From Pegea sp. RAD2-039 (taxonomy: Eukaryota > Chordata > Thaliacea > Salpida > Salpidae): a DNA stretch of 64,000 nt. Positions 43,758 through 56,641 of the stretch are shown piece by piece. Made by a program: the position numbers and the translations under genes. Location of the stretch: NCBI GenBank assembly GCA_034620365.1, contig JAQGEQ010000186.1, positions 1,817,223 through 1,881,222 of the forward strand, given 5' to 3'. How positions within the stretch are numbered: the stretch's first letter is position 1; every line of letters begins with the position of its first letter. The notes under the pieces are model-generated. The model did not search any database, had not been told where the DNA came from, and saw nothing but the letters and a program-made list of their open reading frames with translations.

Positions 43758-44586
43758 TTTGTTCTTATCAAAAGTTCTTATCATTTCAGTTTCAGAGAAT
43801 TTCACGATTTTAATTTTTATTAATTTTTTTTTCAATCCTAAAAATAGCTTTTTGAGTTTGTAGCAAACTTTTAATGTGAACTTTTATGAACATTTCCAGA
43901 TAATTTATCGATTTTAAAAAGTTTGTGTCCAACCGAAAATTATTGATTTTAGATTAAGTTACATAAGACTAATTAATAAAACTAAATCAGAATTGGAGAA
44001 ACAAAACTCGATGTTGGCTTTTCTTATAATTGAAATAGAAGCTTTTAATAGAAGCGTTTGATAAAAGTTGAAATTATTTTAAGATAAATGGTTATTTTCA
44101 GAAACCTTTAAATGCCGTTTCTATTTTCAATATTCTGAATTGACTTTTGAAGTTTAGTTAGTTTTTTGAATATTAGAAGATTAATTTCAATTTGTTTAAA
44201 GTTTGAAAAAATATTTATTGATTCCTAAAAAACTTTAAAACGGAAATCAATGTCGAATACGAATTAATGAAATTAAATCAGTTTATTGGACCTCGTGGCC
44301 GGGCAAATTTAGATAATTAACAGGATAATCAATGAATCATCAAAAATAGTTTTATCTGACTATAGAGCAAATCACGAGCAAAAATACTTTTGTAAGAGTG
44401 AACAACAAACTGATGAACACAGATCTTCGTCGAGATTAAGAGTGTGCATAAGTGGATCCACATCATAAGATCGAAGATTTTTTTCACTAACTGAGATGCG
44501 ACACTCAAATAAATTTGCATAATTCGAAGAGACACAGATGTGTCCAACTTCATTCTTTGAAAACAAAAATTTTTCAACTAAACTCT
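43758..44586. other. Intergenic stretch between convergent MEI1-like gene and PPP1R10
   Basis: No exon supported. On the minus strand AATAAA at 44282-44287 is the likely poly(A) signal of PPP1R10. Confidence 0.55.
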
Positions 44587-47500
44587 CTAACGAAGGAATT
44601 CACTTCCATTTCTACCACGAAAAGGAGGACGAACTAAAAAAAGGGCAATTAGAAAAGTTAAAAGAGATTCAGAGCTACAAACTCACCATAAGGATCTCTG
44701 TAAGGACGTCTTATTCTCCAATTAGTTGGTCGAAACGGTCTGAATTGATTGATAGGACCTCTCATCTGTCTGATTCCATTACGAGGAGGTCTTATCATAT
44801 ATCTTGGCATCCTAGGATTAAATCTGGTTCTGGGGGGCATCATATAAGGGCGGTGCATAGGGCGAATCTGAGGCATCCAAGAATTATCTGGATGTGGGTT
44901 AATATTGATGTGATCTTCAGCATCCATCTCTTCAACAGGAGTCTCGGATTCTTCTATAATTCGATTGATTTAAATTCAGTTAGATAGATGTGAGATAAAC
45001 TAACCAAAATGTTGATCATCAACAGACTCTTCTAAGTTCACTGTTTGTGATTCTTCTGCAACTTCCACCGATGCTACAGCTGCTGCTGTAACTACTGCTG
45101 CTGTTGCTGCCTGTTTTGATTTGAAAACATTTTTGGTTGAGTAATATGTTGGAAAGATTAGTGTGATTGTGGTAGTTAATAAATAGATTTATTCAAACAT
45201 TAAATATTCAGTTGATGTGTTTTGTTTCAAATCATCAAAACATTTAAGCTAATTTTTTATCAAATTTATCAAATATTAAAGCAACTAGAAAGTGAAATAA
45301 ATAAACTATTCAAAGTTAATTGCTATAAAGCTTGCTGTATCAAATTTCAATATTTAATTCATATTTCATTTAATTGAAACAAGTAAAAAAGTTTCAGATA
45401 GAAAATCACATTTATTAGTTTGTGCATGATACATGAGTGAAGACTGTGACCAATATAGGAAAAGCCAACAAAGATTGCAACATACATCAATTAATGGAAT
45501 CACAACAGGCTCCATATATTTAACAGCTTCTTCATCAGCTTCTTGGGGGGAATCTGGAATCATATCTCGAGTGAGAAAGATACTTTGAAGAACTTTTAGC
45601 TCTCTAGCTTCCTGGATTTGTCTTTCAATGCTGAAAATGTTTAAAATTCTGATTTAAATTCTTATCAGTTAGAAATTATTTATTTAGATAAAAACTAAAA
45701 GATATTATGAATTAAAAAATAAAGAAGAAAGTTTATTGATGTTTCAAAATATAATTTAAAAAATGTCAACTGAATAAAAAGTGATGATAAATTCAGTTTA
45801 CCTCCTAATCCCAGGATTTACTAGAGGAAGATGAGGAAGATCAATCAAAGCTGGAGGCCTCCAGACTTTGACATCCATCATGTCATCAAAATTGGATCTT
45901 TCCATCATCCGATCACGGTTCATGGCATCTTTGAAGGATTGGGAATTGACATTTACTGAAAATATAAAAACTGATTTGAAAATGTTGTTGCAGTTTAACA
46001 ACTAATTTAGTTAAAAGACATTAAACTATAAAATATATAAAACTGACGGTCAGAATCTGAAAAACAATTGAAAATATTGTTGTGAAAATTGGTTAGAATT
46101 ATTGTTTAATTGTTTAATGTGAACAAATATTTAAAAAAAAAATGAAAAAAAATTTCTAAAATTTCAGTTTGTTGAAGTTAGTTGATGAGAAAAATAAACA
46201 AAAAAATTTTAGAATGTAGAAAAATAGAATTGAGGAATTGTAAAAAAAAAGGATTCACCAAAGTTGATCTATTATATAAATAAACAAGTTTAAAAGAGAT
46301 TTTCAAAAGTAACTAAAAAAAATCAGTTTCCACCGATATTTGAAATAGCTCGACAGTTAGGAGAAAATAAATCGACGTTCCGGTTCAGTGAACACACTTA
46401 AGGTTTTGATAAATCAACTCAATTTGAGGGAACAAATTAGTTTAAAAAACCTTTGATTTATCAAATAGATGCATTTAGTAAATACTAATTAAGAATTTAT
46501 TTTTGCTATTTTTTATCTACAAACTTTTATATAATTTTCAAATATAACAAAATTAGCAGATGAAGCCAGGAGCTTCTAATTATCAGTCAGTCAACACGGG
46601 CTACCAAAGTGTAACTGGGAACAATTTCCTATTGAGCGATGAGGTTTGAGTTGTTTAGAAACGACTTATATTACCATCGAGTAACTATTAGAAATTAGAG
46701 CCTCGTTAGAGACTACACTAATTTATTATTTGTTCAACTAATCCCTTCTGTTTTCTATTATTTTCACAGATTGAAGTTTTTCTTAACTAATTTTTAACTT
46801 TAAGTCTAAATTCTTTCAATGTCTGCGTATTAAGCATCATATTTTTAACTTGCTAATCAACCTGACAAATTTGTACTGTTAGAGTTATAGATTGATATCA
46901 GATTTATTTGTCATCACCACAACATCACCTGAATTAATTAACAAAACTTTATGGGAAGGTCCAAAACTAAACAAAAAGTCAGTTGATGTTGGTTAAGTGC
47001 TAACTAACCTGTTGAAAGATAAATAAGGTAATTAAAAAGTTCAAATGGTTTTTGTAGATGTTGTTAGAAACTAACAAAACCACTTTCTAAATTGAACTTT
47101 AAATCAAATGATAAAACCAAAGAAGTAAACTCCATTTGATCTTTCGATTTAGTTATTTCAGGAACAATTTGAGATATTTTTGAAGATCAATGAGAAATTA
47201 TCTGGTTAAATAAAAAGTGGGAAAAATGTTGAATAAAAAAAATAGCGGAGTAGAAATAGATTAGGGAATTTGAAATTCGTCTAATAACTGATAATTATGG
47301 ATATAAAACTAAATTGGAAGCTTATAAGACTTGATTACCAGATGAAATGTAGCAGTTTTATTAAATGATTTTAAGGTTAAAATCACAACTGGCTTTTGAA
47401 TAAGCTCTAACAAAAGTAAATTTCATACAACAGAAATTGAAGAAATTAAAAATGAGATAATTATTATTTAGAAACTTTTAAATTTTTAAAATTGTTAAAT

Positions 47501-49465
47501 TTCTTCAAAAGATTTTGTTCAAATTGCGGTAATGGTTTCCAAAGAACCTAAAAAATAAAAGTTAAAGTCAACAACCAACCACAGAAATTAATAATTAAAA
47601 TCAAACTTGAAACAGAAATAATTAAAAGATTCAACTTACTTGTAGTTGTTTGAAGCAATTAATCCAAGATGAAATTTTCATCGGAATTAGTTTCAATCCA
47701 GACATCAACGAAATTACAACAAATATTCGTTATAGAAAATGTTGTAATGATTTGACCGTCAGTTTTATAAGTAAATTGAAAACATTTGTGGATGAGGTAC
47801 AAATATTACCACCTCTTTCGCCCTCTTCACATTCAAAATATCGGATCGAAGTCAATTGTTCTTCACACTTCCAACGAACCGTCTTCTTCGGGTTCCCATT
47901 TTTATCCAGTTTTGGTGATCTAGGTTTAGTTATATCTACTAAATCATCAGGTTCCACGTCATCTGGGGCGTCAAAGTCACCGGCTGTTACGAGAATAAAT
48001 AATTTAAAATGAGCTAGTAGCAGGTGGGTGAAATGCCTGACCTTCTCCAGTAGGAACTTTTTCTACTTCTTGAACTGTGGCTGGAGCAATATCACTTTTA
48101 CTTTTAACAACTGGTTTTTTCGAGATTGGTTTAATCTTCTTTCGGACTCCAGCATTACATAAAGCTTTACTGAATGCATCACCATTCTCCAAAGATATAA
48201 CAGCGGCTAGTAGAGATGATGTTAACAAGTTGTAACAACGATTATTACACTTACGTTTAGCAACTTTGAGTTTGGGTTCGCTTTTACGATTCGATTTCAT
48301 TTCAATTTCATCTACTAGACTAGATGATTCTTTTCTACTTTTTTTCTTTACTTTTAAATCCGTTTTTTTACGACGATTCGAAGTGACACCTGTAATTAAA
48401 ACATTTGAAATTCATTTATCTGTTGGGCTGAGATTTATGAGGCAAGGCATGATGGGCCTGAACAACCTCCAGTCTAGATCAAATGTTCAGTGACCTGGGA
48501 CAGTGACATCGAGTTCTCAACATATTTGCTTCAACCGAAACAACCACATGGTCATCAGTAGCAATAGTTGGCAAAGCTTCTTTCCGCGCTCGATAGGCGG
48601 CGCTATATAAGGCGGCATGACGATGTCGAATTGGAACCGAGATCGCGATAAATTAGCAGCTAATCAACTTATTCTATTGATATTTTAGTAAATAATTGCA
48701 ATCACCTGCAGCTTTTACAATTTCCATCCATTTTGCCACTAGAGTGCTAGCAAGAACTTTCACTTCTGAAAATTAAAAGATATTTCAAACAACAAATCTC
48801 ATGAGTAAGCAACAAGTACCTTGGTGATCAACACCAGAAAAGTGTTTCACGATACGACCAGTGTTGGTGGCTCTAAGATGTTCGATACGAAGAGGTAGTA
48901 CATGAAGCATCTAAGTACAAATATTCAATCAATTAAAATGAAGTTACTTCAAGCCGACAAATACCTACTTTCAAAACTTCTAACACAAGATCCATATTCT
49001 GTGAGTTTTTAGCTGCTGATAACCAAACGTTCATTCTATTCCAACCGCCTTCGGCTAAAAAGCGCTCTAAGATATTCAGACTTGAAGTAGCTTTGAGTAT
49101 GTTCAGAAAAATACAACGTTGCGTCATTGTACTAAACATTTCCATACACCTAATAAGCATGAGAAACATTTCAGTGGACTTTAGTAGCTTGTAAATGACT
49201 TCATATTCAACCAAGTTGTTTTTAAACAAATATTGAAAAAGTAGATTTGATATTACTAACAGATTCTTACTTGGTTAATTCTAACAGTGCTTCTTCATTT
49301 TTAAGGCCGCCATCAGAATTCAAGAGTGGTATCAAGGATTTATAAACATTGTCAACATCTAAAACAACACGAGTAAATCAACCAAATTTGTATGTTTGTT
49401 TTCAACAACTTACCTTTACCCTCAAAATTGTTGAGGACTTCTTCAAAATTAACAGCCACATCCAT
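44587..49465 (-). CDS. PPP1R10: PNUTS, protein phosphatase 1 nuclear targeting subunit
   Basis: PNUTS holds PP1 on chromatin in the PTW/PP1 complex and acts in transcription termination. Thirteen exons join to 553 residues: 49414-49465, 49271-49358, 48969-49149, 48820-48910, 48706-48765, 48255-48389, 48042-48206, 47813-47983, 45802-45955, 45486-45630, 45005-45110, 44687-44953, 44587-44633. A TFIIS N-terminal-type domain covers about residues 45-158 (LAEGGWNRMNVWLSAAK). The PP1-docking RVxF motif is TVRW at 292-295, in the PNUTS setting NPKKTVRWKCEEQL, followed by YFECEEGERVNVNSQSF. The C-terminus is Arg/Pro/Met-rich (RPPRNGIRQMRGPINQFRP), like the RGG-type tail of PNUTS. The CCCH zinc finger of vertebrate PNUTS is absent and the protein is much shorter than the 940-residue human one; the last exon is only 15 codons. 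A 1.86-kb intron (45956-47812) separates the docking motif from what follows. Confidence 0.92.
46560..46643 (+). other. Orphan coding-like exon antisense inside a PPP1R10 intron
   Basis: After an acceptor-like TTAGCAG, an ATG opens 28 codons (MKPGASNYQSVNTGYQSVTG and eight more) ending at a possible donor GAG|GTTTGA. Read straight on, the ORF stops one codon later. Composition and codon choice look more protein-like than the flanking AT-rich DNA. I could not find a following exon, so this may be a first exon of an unseen gene, a short ORF or chance. Confidence 0.25.
48415..48665. mobile_element. Possible SINE-like insertion in a PPP1R10 intron
   Basis: Within the intron 48390-48705, about 250 bases are markedly less AT-rich than the flanks and contain TCAGTGACCTGGGACAGTGA (48487-48506), matching 18 of 20 bases of the core inside the EDEM2-intron insertion on its opposite strand. 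No target duplication or ORF was found, so the boundaries are approximate. Confidence 0.4.
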
Positions 49466-49971
49466 CTATAAATAACCTAAATCTGTAAATTCAAAACTTT
49501 TTAAAAAATAAATCAATTCATAAGTTCCCTAATCAATAAACAATGAGCATCGAATGCTACTGAAATTAGAAACACTCTATTTTAGTCCTACCCTTAAGTT
49601 ATAACTCAGACTACAAACATTACGCCCTAATAAGCCCATATCACCTGGACTTTAATTAGAGCTAATTTTTTTTATCATACAGCACAATTAGTACTTGGAA
49701 CCAGCTGCCATTGTCATGTCAGAATCACTCATACTGTAAAGCAGAAGTTGATTCGCTATAATATTACCAACACTGCCAATTCTAAACTGTTAATTTTATT
49801 CTCTTATTTATATTATTAACATTCTATATAATTGTTCATTAAAAACGTAAAGAAACTGCTGAAATGCCATGTGTTACATATATTTTTTCTATAATTTATA
49901 TAATAATCATCATTATAAATAATAGCATAAACAATATTATTTGTGAGAATGTGTGTAAGCAAGTGGTGCTC

Positions 49972-50020
49972 TTTTCAGGCACCCTTTTTTGCATTTATTG
50001 TAATAAGTAAAATAAGTTAT
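49972..50020 (+). mobile_element. LINE 3' tail fragment, copy 3
   Basis: TTTTCAGGCACCCTTTTTTGC followed by an AT-rich TAATAAGTAAAATAA tail is a diverged copy of the same 3' end as at 2638 and 30531. Nothing upstream belongs to the element. Confidence 0.6.
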
Positions 50021-50305
50021 TTAATTAAAACTTTCTAAATATGATTAATAAAGTAAAAAAGTCATGAATATTTTTTCAATTCTTTCTTTGTGTAGAACAC
50101 TACTGTGAGATTTTGTAGTTTCCAACTTTTTCTCATCTATAAAGATGCTGTTAAGAGCAACAGATGAACGTTTTTGAGGTTTAAAAAACTAAAAAGATTA
50201 AAGCTTTATCTGCATAATGGATTAAACACTTTTTTGCGAAACAACTTTATATCTATTTATATAAGTTTTTTATTGCTATAAGAGAATATTATAAGGTCAC
50301 AACAG

Positions 50306-50354
50306 CTTAGTATTATCATGCTTAGTATTATCATGCTTAGTATTATCATGCTTA
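50306..50354. repeat. 15-bp tandem repeat, about 3.3 copies
   Basis: CTTAGTATTATCATG repeats three times without a mismatch, followed by CTTA. Confidence 0.95.
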
Positions 50355-53189
50355 TGAAGTTTGCTTGTCTATCTTCACAAGTTCATGTAATTCAAGTTAA
50401 AGAGTCCACTGTTTCAAAAATATTTACTACGTTTTGTTAGTAATTAATTCCCTTTAAAAGTATCAAGGACAGTTATTGTCATGATTATTGAAAAGTTTGA
50501 TAACTTTGCAGTTGAATAATTCAATATTAGAAAACATGTAATTGCCCAACTCAAAGTTAACTTTGGCTTTATTTGTAAATATAACTTACTCAACATAAAA
50601 ACCATATTTAGCTATAAAAATAATCAGTAGATCTAACAAGATAATGAACTTTCTTAAAAACATTTCACTGAATGTTCTAAAAACAATTTTTTTGGAAAAC
50701 AATTAAAGGAATTCACTGCAAATAAGATGGCAAAAATTAAAATATTATAACAAGCATGACAGTAGAAATGAAAACATCAAACCAAGGACCAATAAAATCA
50801 AAACACCATCTTAGAATATCAAAGACTAAAAAACAAACTAACAAATGACTTATCTTAGTTCAACATACAAAAATAGAAATGAAATCTTGATAAATATATA
50901 TATTCTTGCAAAGACAAAGTAAAAAATTTTCAAAAGAGAAATGTTTATTTTTCAAAATAGATAGTGATTATAAAACAAAGAAAACCTACACAGAAAATAT
51001 TAGGGAAATATACAAAAATAATTACAAGAAATTTATAATTAAATAATATAAGTCTTACAAACTTTTACATCTAAGTATTTCAAATAGTATAAATTTATAA
51101 AGACCATAGAAACTCAAGTATAAAATTAATCATATAACTTCAAGAAGCAAATATATAAAACATAAAAACAAAAAGTTGTAACCTGAAACCACAATGAATT
51201 TTTTTTTACATTTGAAACTCAAAAAATCTATATCTCTACATAAATTTCTACCAAAAGCTTTTAAGCAACTTTTTTTAAATGAACAAAATGATTTAAAATA
51301 AAAATGTTCAAAATATGATTAAGCATTTCTGCATGACCTAAAGTTTATGACTATATAAAAAGGTTTAGCCAATGAATGATTAATATAGGTTAGTAATAAA
51401 GTATGAATACAGATTAAACTAACTATAAAAATACTAAAGAAGTTAGAAAGAGACAGATAATTTTAAGTATTTATATAGACTTCAATAAAACTTATAAAAG
51501 ACTTTTTTATAAACAGAATTGACTAAATCAAAAGTTTACAAAAATAATTATAATGTAGAGAACTTTTCTAAAATTAAAAACAAAAGTGATTTCAGAATAT
51601 CAATTCTTCATCTCACACATTATTTATCTTACTATCTACTTGGATAATGATATAGATTAAAATTTCATAAATAAAATTAAGAAACTTAATAATTTACAAA
51701 TAAAAACATAATATTTCTACAAGCAGTTTCAGTCTTTCAATTATTGAGAATGACAATTATTCTAATTACAAAATGACATATTAAAAAATTATAATTTATT
51801 TATGCTTAATTGTAGAATATTATTCTAAACAATCAAATAAGTAAAGCTTTTACAATTAAGTTACTTTAATAGTATATATAAAGACGATGATAATCAGAAA
51901 CAAAAATTATTCAAGAAATTATAATTGAAGATTTATATGTAATTATTAAAGAAAAAATAACAATTTAAAAAATATTTTGAATAAATATAATTCTAACTCT
52001 AATATAAATTATCAGTTATTTTTATAAGATAGTACTGAGCAGAAAAAACACAAATCGGTAGTACCAATAAATTTATAAATCCCAAAGTAAAGTCACCCTC
52101 AAATGTACTGCAAAATTATAAACACTTAAAACAGAAATTCGATATTGAAAATTAAAACAGCATCTACATTATACAGATCATAAAAAGCTACAAAAAAAAG
52201 ACTATAAAACAATTGCAATATGAAAAAAATACAAAAGAAAGAGGCTACTCAGGCAGACATTTTATAATATAACGTAGACAGCTATAAAAATATAGAACAT
52301 TTTTGATTGGATTAAAGTCACGTGACTATAAAGTCACACAGTTTTAATAAAATTGAGTTTTCTAATATTTTTTAACAAATAGGTTTTAATTAGTACATAT
52401 AATTTTGTAATTAAGCCTAAAAGCTTAAAAAACAATGATTAGATAAATAATGTTTGCATAGGGAATTAATTGGAATATATTGCATTTATGAAAGTAAATT
52501 AACTTCTTTTATTAGAAAAAGTTAAATTTATGGCATTTTATTAATCATATCATTTTAGTATTCTTACTTTCGATTGTAGTAGAATAGGTTAATTGATACT
52601 TAAGTAAAGTTCGGGGCTGCTTTAATTTTTAAATTTTTTGAAGAAAACATTATTACAGCTGTAAAAATGACTGAGTCGATAAAAAAGATGACTACCTTTT
52701 TTCGCATATGAAAATGTTATTGAAAAAAATGCTTATGAAAGCAAGACTACAGCCTAAATTAAGTTATCAAAAATACTTACTCTTATTATTTCGGATTTGA
52801 ATACTAGTGCTTATTTTACTAGTGCTTTTTTACTAATTTTCTTAATTTACCAATCTTAATTTGCCGAATGTATTTTTCATTCTAAACATATGGCAATTAC
52901 TGAATGGCTCATACAACTCATTATCTATCTAGAAGGTATTTAGATCTCCTTGTTTCTGAAAGTAAGAATTATTTTACTAATAGTTTCAAATTAAATATTA
53001 TAATTATATCAATATAAATCTAAGCAATGCCATAAAATGTGATTCTAAGTTTACATAATTGAAACTAATAAATTAATTAGTAATTTAGATATTTTTATTT
53101 CTATTTAAAAGATATATATAATTGTATGTTTTTTAAAGCTAATATAAAAATTTTTCTTTTGTAAAAGATTTACTTATAATTTTATCAGG

Positions 53190-53860
53190 TTGAGTGTTGC
53201 TACAACCTGACACCGTAGAGTATGTATATCACCAAAGACTCCATTACCTTGTGCGATGTCTGGAAATACATTCGAAGCCAATTTTAAAAAGTCTCTTCCA
53301 CTACCGAATATTACCTTAGTCCTTTTAAAACATTGATATAAAAGCAACAAGACTCTGTTTTCCTGAAAAGTGGCTGCATAGCTACATCACTCGCTCCTCA
53401 TTTCACTATGGATTGGCACCCCCAAATAGAATTGCAATAAATTCTAGTAACTCACCTTTGACTTCATGTCCTTTTCAGTATGGTTACTTGATTGTAGGCC
53501 TGTTTTAAGTCATCAATAGACATCTAGCCAGCTCATTTACCCTATATTAATGATATAGCAAAATAACTTTCTGTAATCTTTTCACCATTCCCCCATTTTA
53601 ATCACTAAACTCCATGTGACTCATCTTAACTCTACTTACCTTCGTTGATTTATTATTCTCGAATATACACTCGGTCTTCCCTTTGTATTGCCTGAGTTGA
53701 GTAGCTACCGGTCTCCAACCAGGTCTAGGGTTACCAAGCAACAAGGATGTGCAAACATTAGCCTTTTGCCTCTTCACAAACATTTAGCATCTTCTAAATC
53801 AAACACTGCTTTGCTTTTTATAAGAAATCGCTTCCCAGCAGCAACTTTTATTTTTATCAT
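53190..53860. other. GC-richer island of unknown nature
   Basis: In a long AT-rich desert, these bases have near-balanced composition and a 61-codon minus-strand ORF (53598-53783) of normal amino-acid mix (LLLGNPRPGWRPVATQLRQY). No splice structure or known family was recognised. A decayed transposable element is the most likely explanation. Confidence 0.4.
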
Positions 53861-56641
53861 CTTTATTTTTATAGATAAAAATTGATAATAAGGAACTGAT
53901 CATTAGTTGACAATGAACAAAATACATAAAATGATACCGGAGATGCCAACTCTAAGAAATAATTTTGATTATATAATGGCCAATAATAATAGTAATACTT
54001 TGTCAGGAATAACTATCATTGAAGTTATTGGTGTAAAGAATAAATAAAAAATGAAGGTATCGAATCTTTCATACAAATAAAACACCTTATCTAAAACTGA
54101 TCACTTTGTAACTATGGCGAGTTAACTTCTAATCTTTCGCTTGAAATACTGACATCTAAGGCAGAGTTCCATCTTAAATATCTTAGCTTAACGAAAAAGC
54201 TAAATTTATTTTTAAAAAGTTAAGATTAGCATAAACCTTCTTCAAAACTGTAAAAAAAGTTGTAAATAACTTTGGTGTATATACAGCTAAATATTTTCTA
54301 AAAAAACCTTTTTCAAATAGCTCTCTTTTGAGGTCTTAACTTTAAATTAGTTAATTAGATTTAAAAATAACAATTCTAAGATAATTTTTAAAAATGTGTT
54401 ATTTGTAATCTACATAGTTCCAAATTCAATAAATCATCTTTTTGTCAGATATTCCATCCAATATTTAAGTACCGATAATGTTAGTGTCTTAGAAAAATTC
54501 TTTAAGCAAATCATTTCTATTAATTATTGATTGCCTAAAAATTTGATTTTCATCTTGCATATTATTGTAAATTATTGCAAATATGGTGTATCATATCACG
54601 AACATTATTTTTATAAATATTTTTGGAATAATTTGATAAATATATGTAAATTACAGCAAGCTCCAAGCGTATTTTGTTATCTTTGATAATTACAAGGCAA
54701 TCATATGTAAACTTTTTAGATGCAAAGCTATTTTCAAGTTATTGCAAAGCTAAAAATTATTAATAGTGCCTAGTTAAAACCTTTTACAAATTAATTTTTG
54801 TTTTTTATCATACAAATGATTTTTAATCAGTGTTACAATGATTTAATTGAAACAAGAAAAGTATTGTGTTGCATTATAAATACTAAATGTTACAATATAA
54901 CTGCAATGTTTCTATTTGTTTTTCTTAGATGTTAGAGAGTTTCAATAAAACCTGTATACAAGTATGATAACTAAGTTCAACAAAAATATTTACTCTTGAA
55001 GTTTTTATTTACATTGTAAAAGTTGTAGAAAGAATTTGAAATTGGTTGTTCCTTGGTCAACATTGAATTGTTGCTTTGTACTAAATAAGATTTTAAATAA
55101 CAACAATTATATTTCTCGTAAATATTCAAGAACGTTTTTTTAAACTCTAGAATAAAATTTTTACAAAAAATGAACTTGACAAAAATTCCAGGTATTTCTT
55201 ATCAATTTAGTCCAAACATTTCCTGAATAGTCCTTTTTAGTAAAAACTCTATTTTCCTATCTTGAATTATAAGGCTAACAATTATTAAAGTGGATATCTA
55301 GCTTTACAAACATTTAAACAACATTTCCACATTTAAAAATCATAATTTTATGATTTATTTTCTTCGCATATTTGATAAGTATTTGATGTGAAAAACTTTC
55401 TGGTAAAGTACGATATCCCATTGTTTAAATTAAAAAAATCGTTTGTTTATTATAAAGTTGATGTGTATTTGATAATGGTAAATTTATTTATCACAAGAGT
55501 ACTTGAGACTATTTTCTGTATCGATACTTTTAATTATAAGTATTTATTTTTATAGTTTATTTAAACTGTTATAAATAGATAAAAGATAACCATTTAGTTT
55601 AGTAATAAATAACTTAGTTTGTTATTACAAATTTTATCACACCTTTTTAAAGGTTTATTAAACTAACTTATTTAATGACTAATGTTTTTCTGAAATTGTT
55701 TATTTTTTCATCTCATATAATTTGATAACTAATTTAAATATTAACAAAAGTTAAGGAATAAATTTATTAGATAACTTACTGATATTCTCAAGATTTTATA
55801 ATGTTTAATTTCGTTATTATGTAAAGAAGTAGATCTTATTGAATATTTCTATATATTCTTAAATTTTATCAAAAAATGTAAAAACTTTCTCGTTGTAAAA
55901 ATTATATTCAAGTAAATGTTATATTAGTTGAAGCATGTAGTAGAATTGATAAAACTATGAAGTATGAATTAAGTAATCAATTTATGATATGAAAATTATG
56001 AAACTCATCTCATTGCTTTGTATTTAAAGTCTCTTTATGAAAATGTTCTAAAAGCTTCATGACCAACTAATTTGATATTTTTCATGACTTTTTTATATTT
56101 ATTAAAGATTGAAATTTATCTAAAGACAAATAAACCCAATAAAATAATATTTGATTTTTGAAAATTTAAGTTTGTTGTAATCTAGTTTATATAATTCTTA
56201 GTAAAATAAAAATGCTTATAAATGTGCCTGTAAATTTGATTGCGTAAAAACACAATATTTTAAATATTTTGCCTTTAATTTGCTATTTATGATGATTTAC
56301 ATAAACTTAAGTTTTTATATCGATAATTTTTTATCATTTTTAATAACCAAATAGCAATCTTAATTTTAGTTAGATATTTATATTTGAAATATATTTAAAG
56401 ACATTATATTTCTTATATTTTTTCCATGTGTTAAGTTAATAAATAACATCTGAGTGTTAGATCTAATGCTGTACTGTTGTAAAAACAAACTAATAAAATC
56501 TAAATATTTCATTTGATTCTATAAATGAAAAAAATTCAGATACAATAGAAAATATTTATAATTTTTGTACTGTTTTTTAGATATTTTTAATAGTTATTTA
56601 GAGAAAATTAATTATGATTTAATATTTACATATACATTGAA

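Larger units (their letters stand above)
49466..56641. other. Long AT-rich intergenic stretch
   Basis: Over 7 kb without a supported gene between divergent PPP1R10 and frizzled. It holds a LINE tail (49972-50020), a 15-bp tandem repeat (50306-50354) and a GC-richer island (about 53190-53860). On the minus strand at 49690-49732, a short ORF beginning MSDSDMTMAAGSK lies 220 bases upstream of the PPP1R10 start and could be an upstream ORF or a 5' exon; no donor is convincing. Confidence 0.5.

Noticed and set aside
47650-48012. 120-codon plus-strand ORF
   Set aside because: It lies antisense over PPP1R10 exons that are supported by the RVxF motif and exact splice phases.
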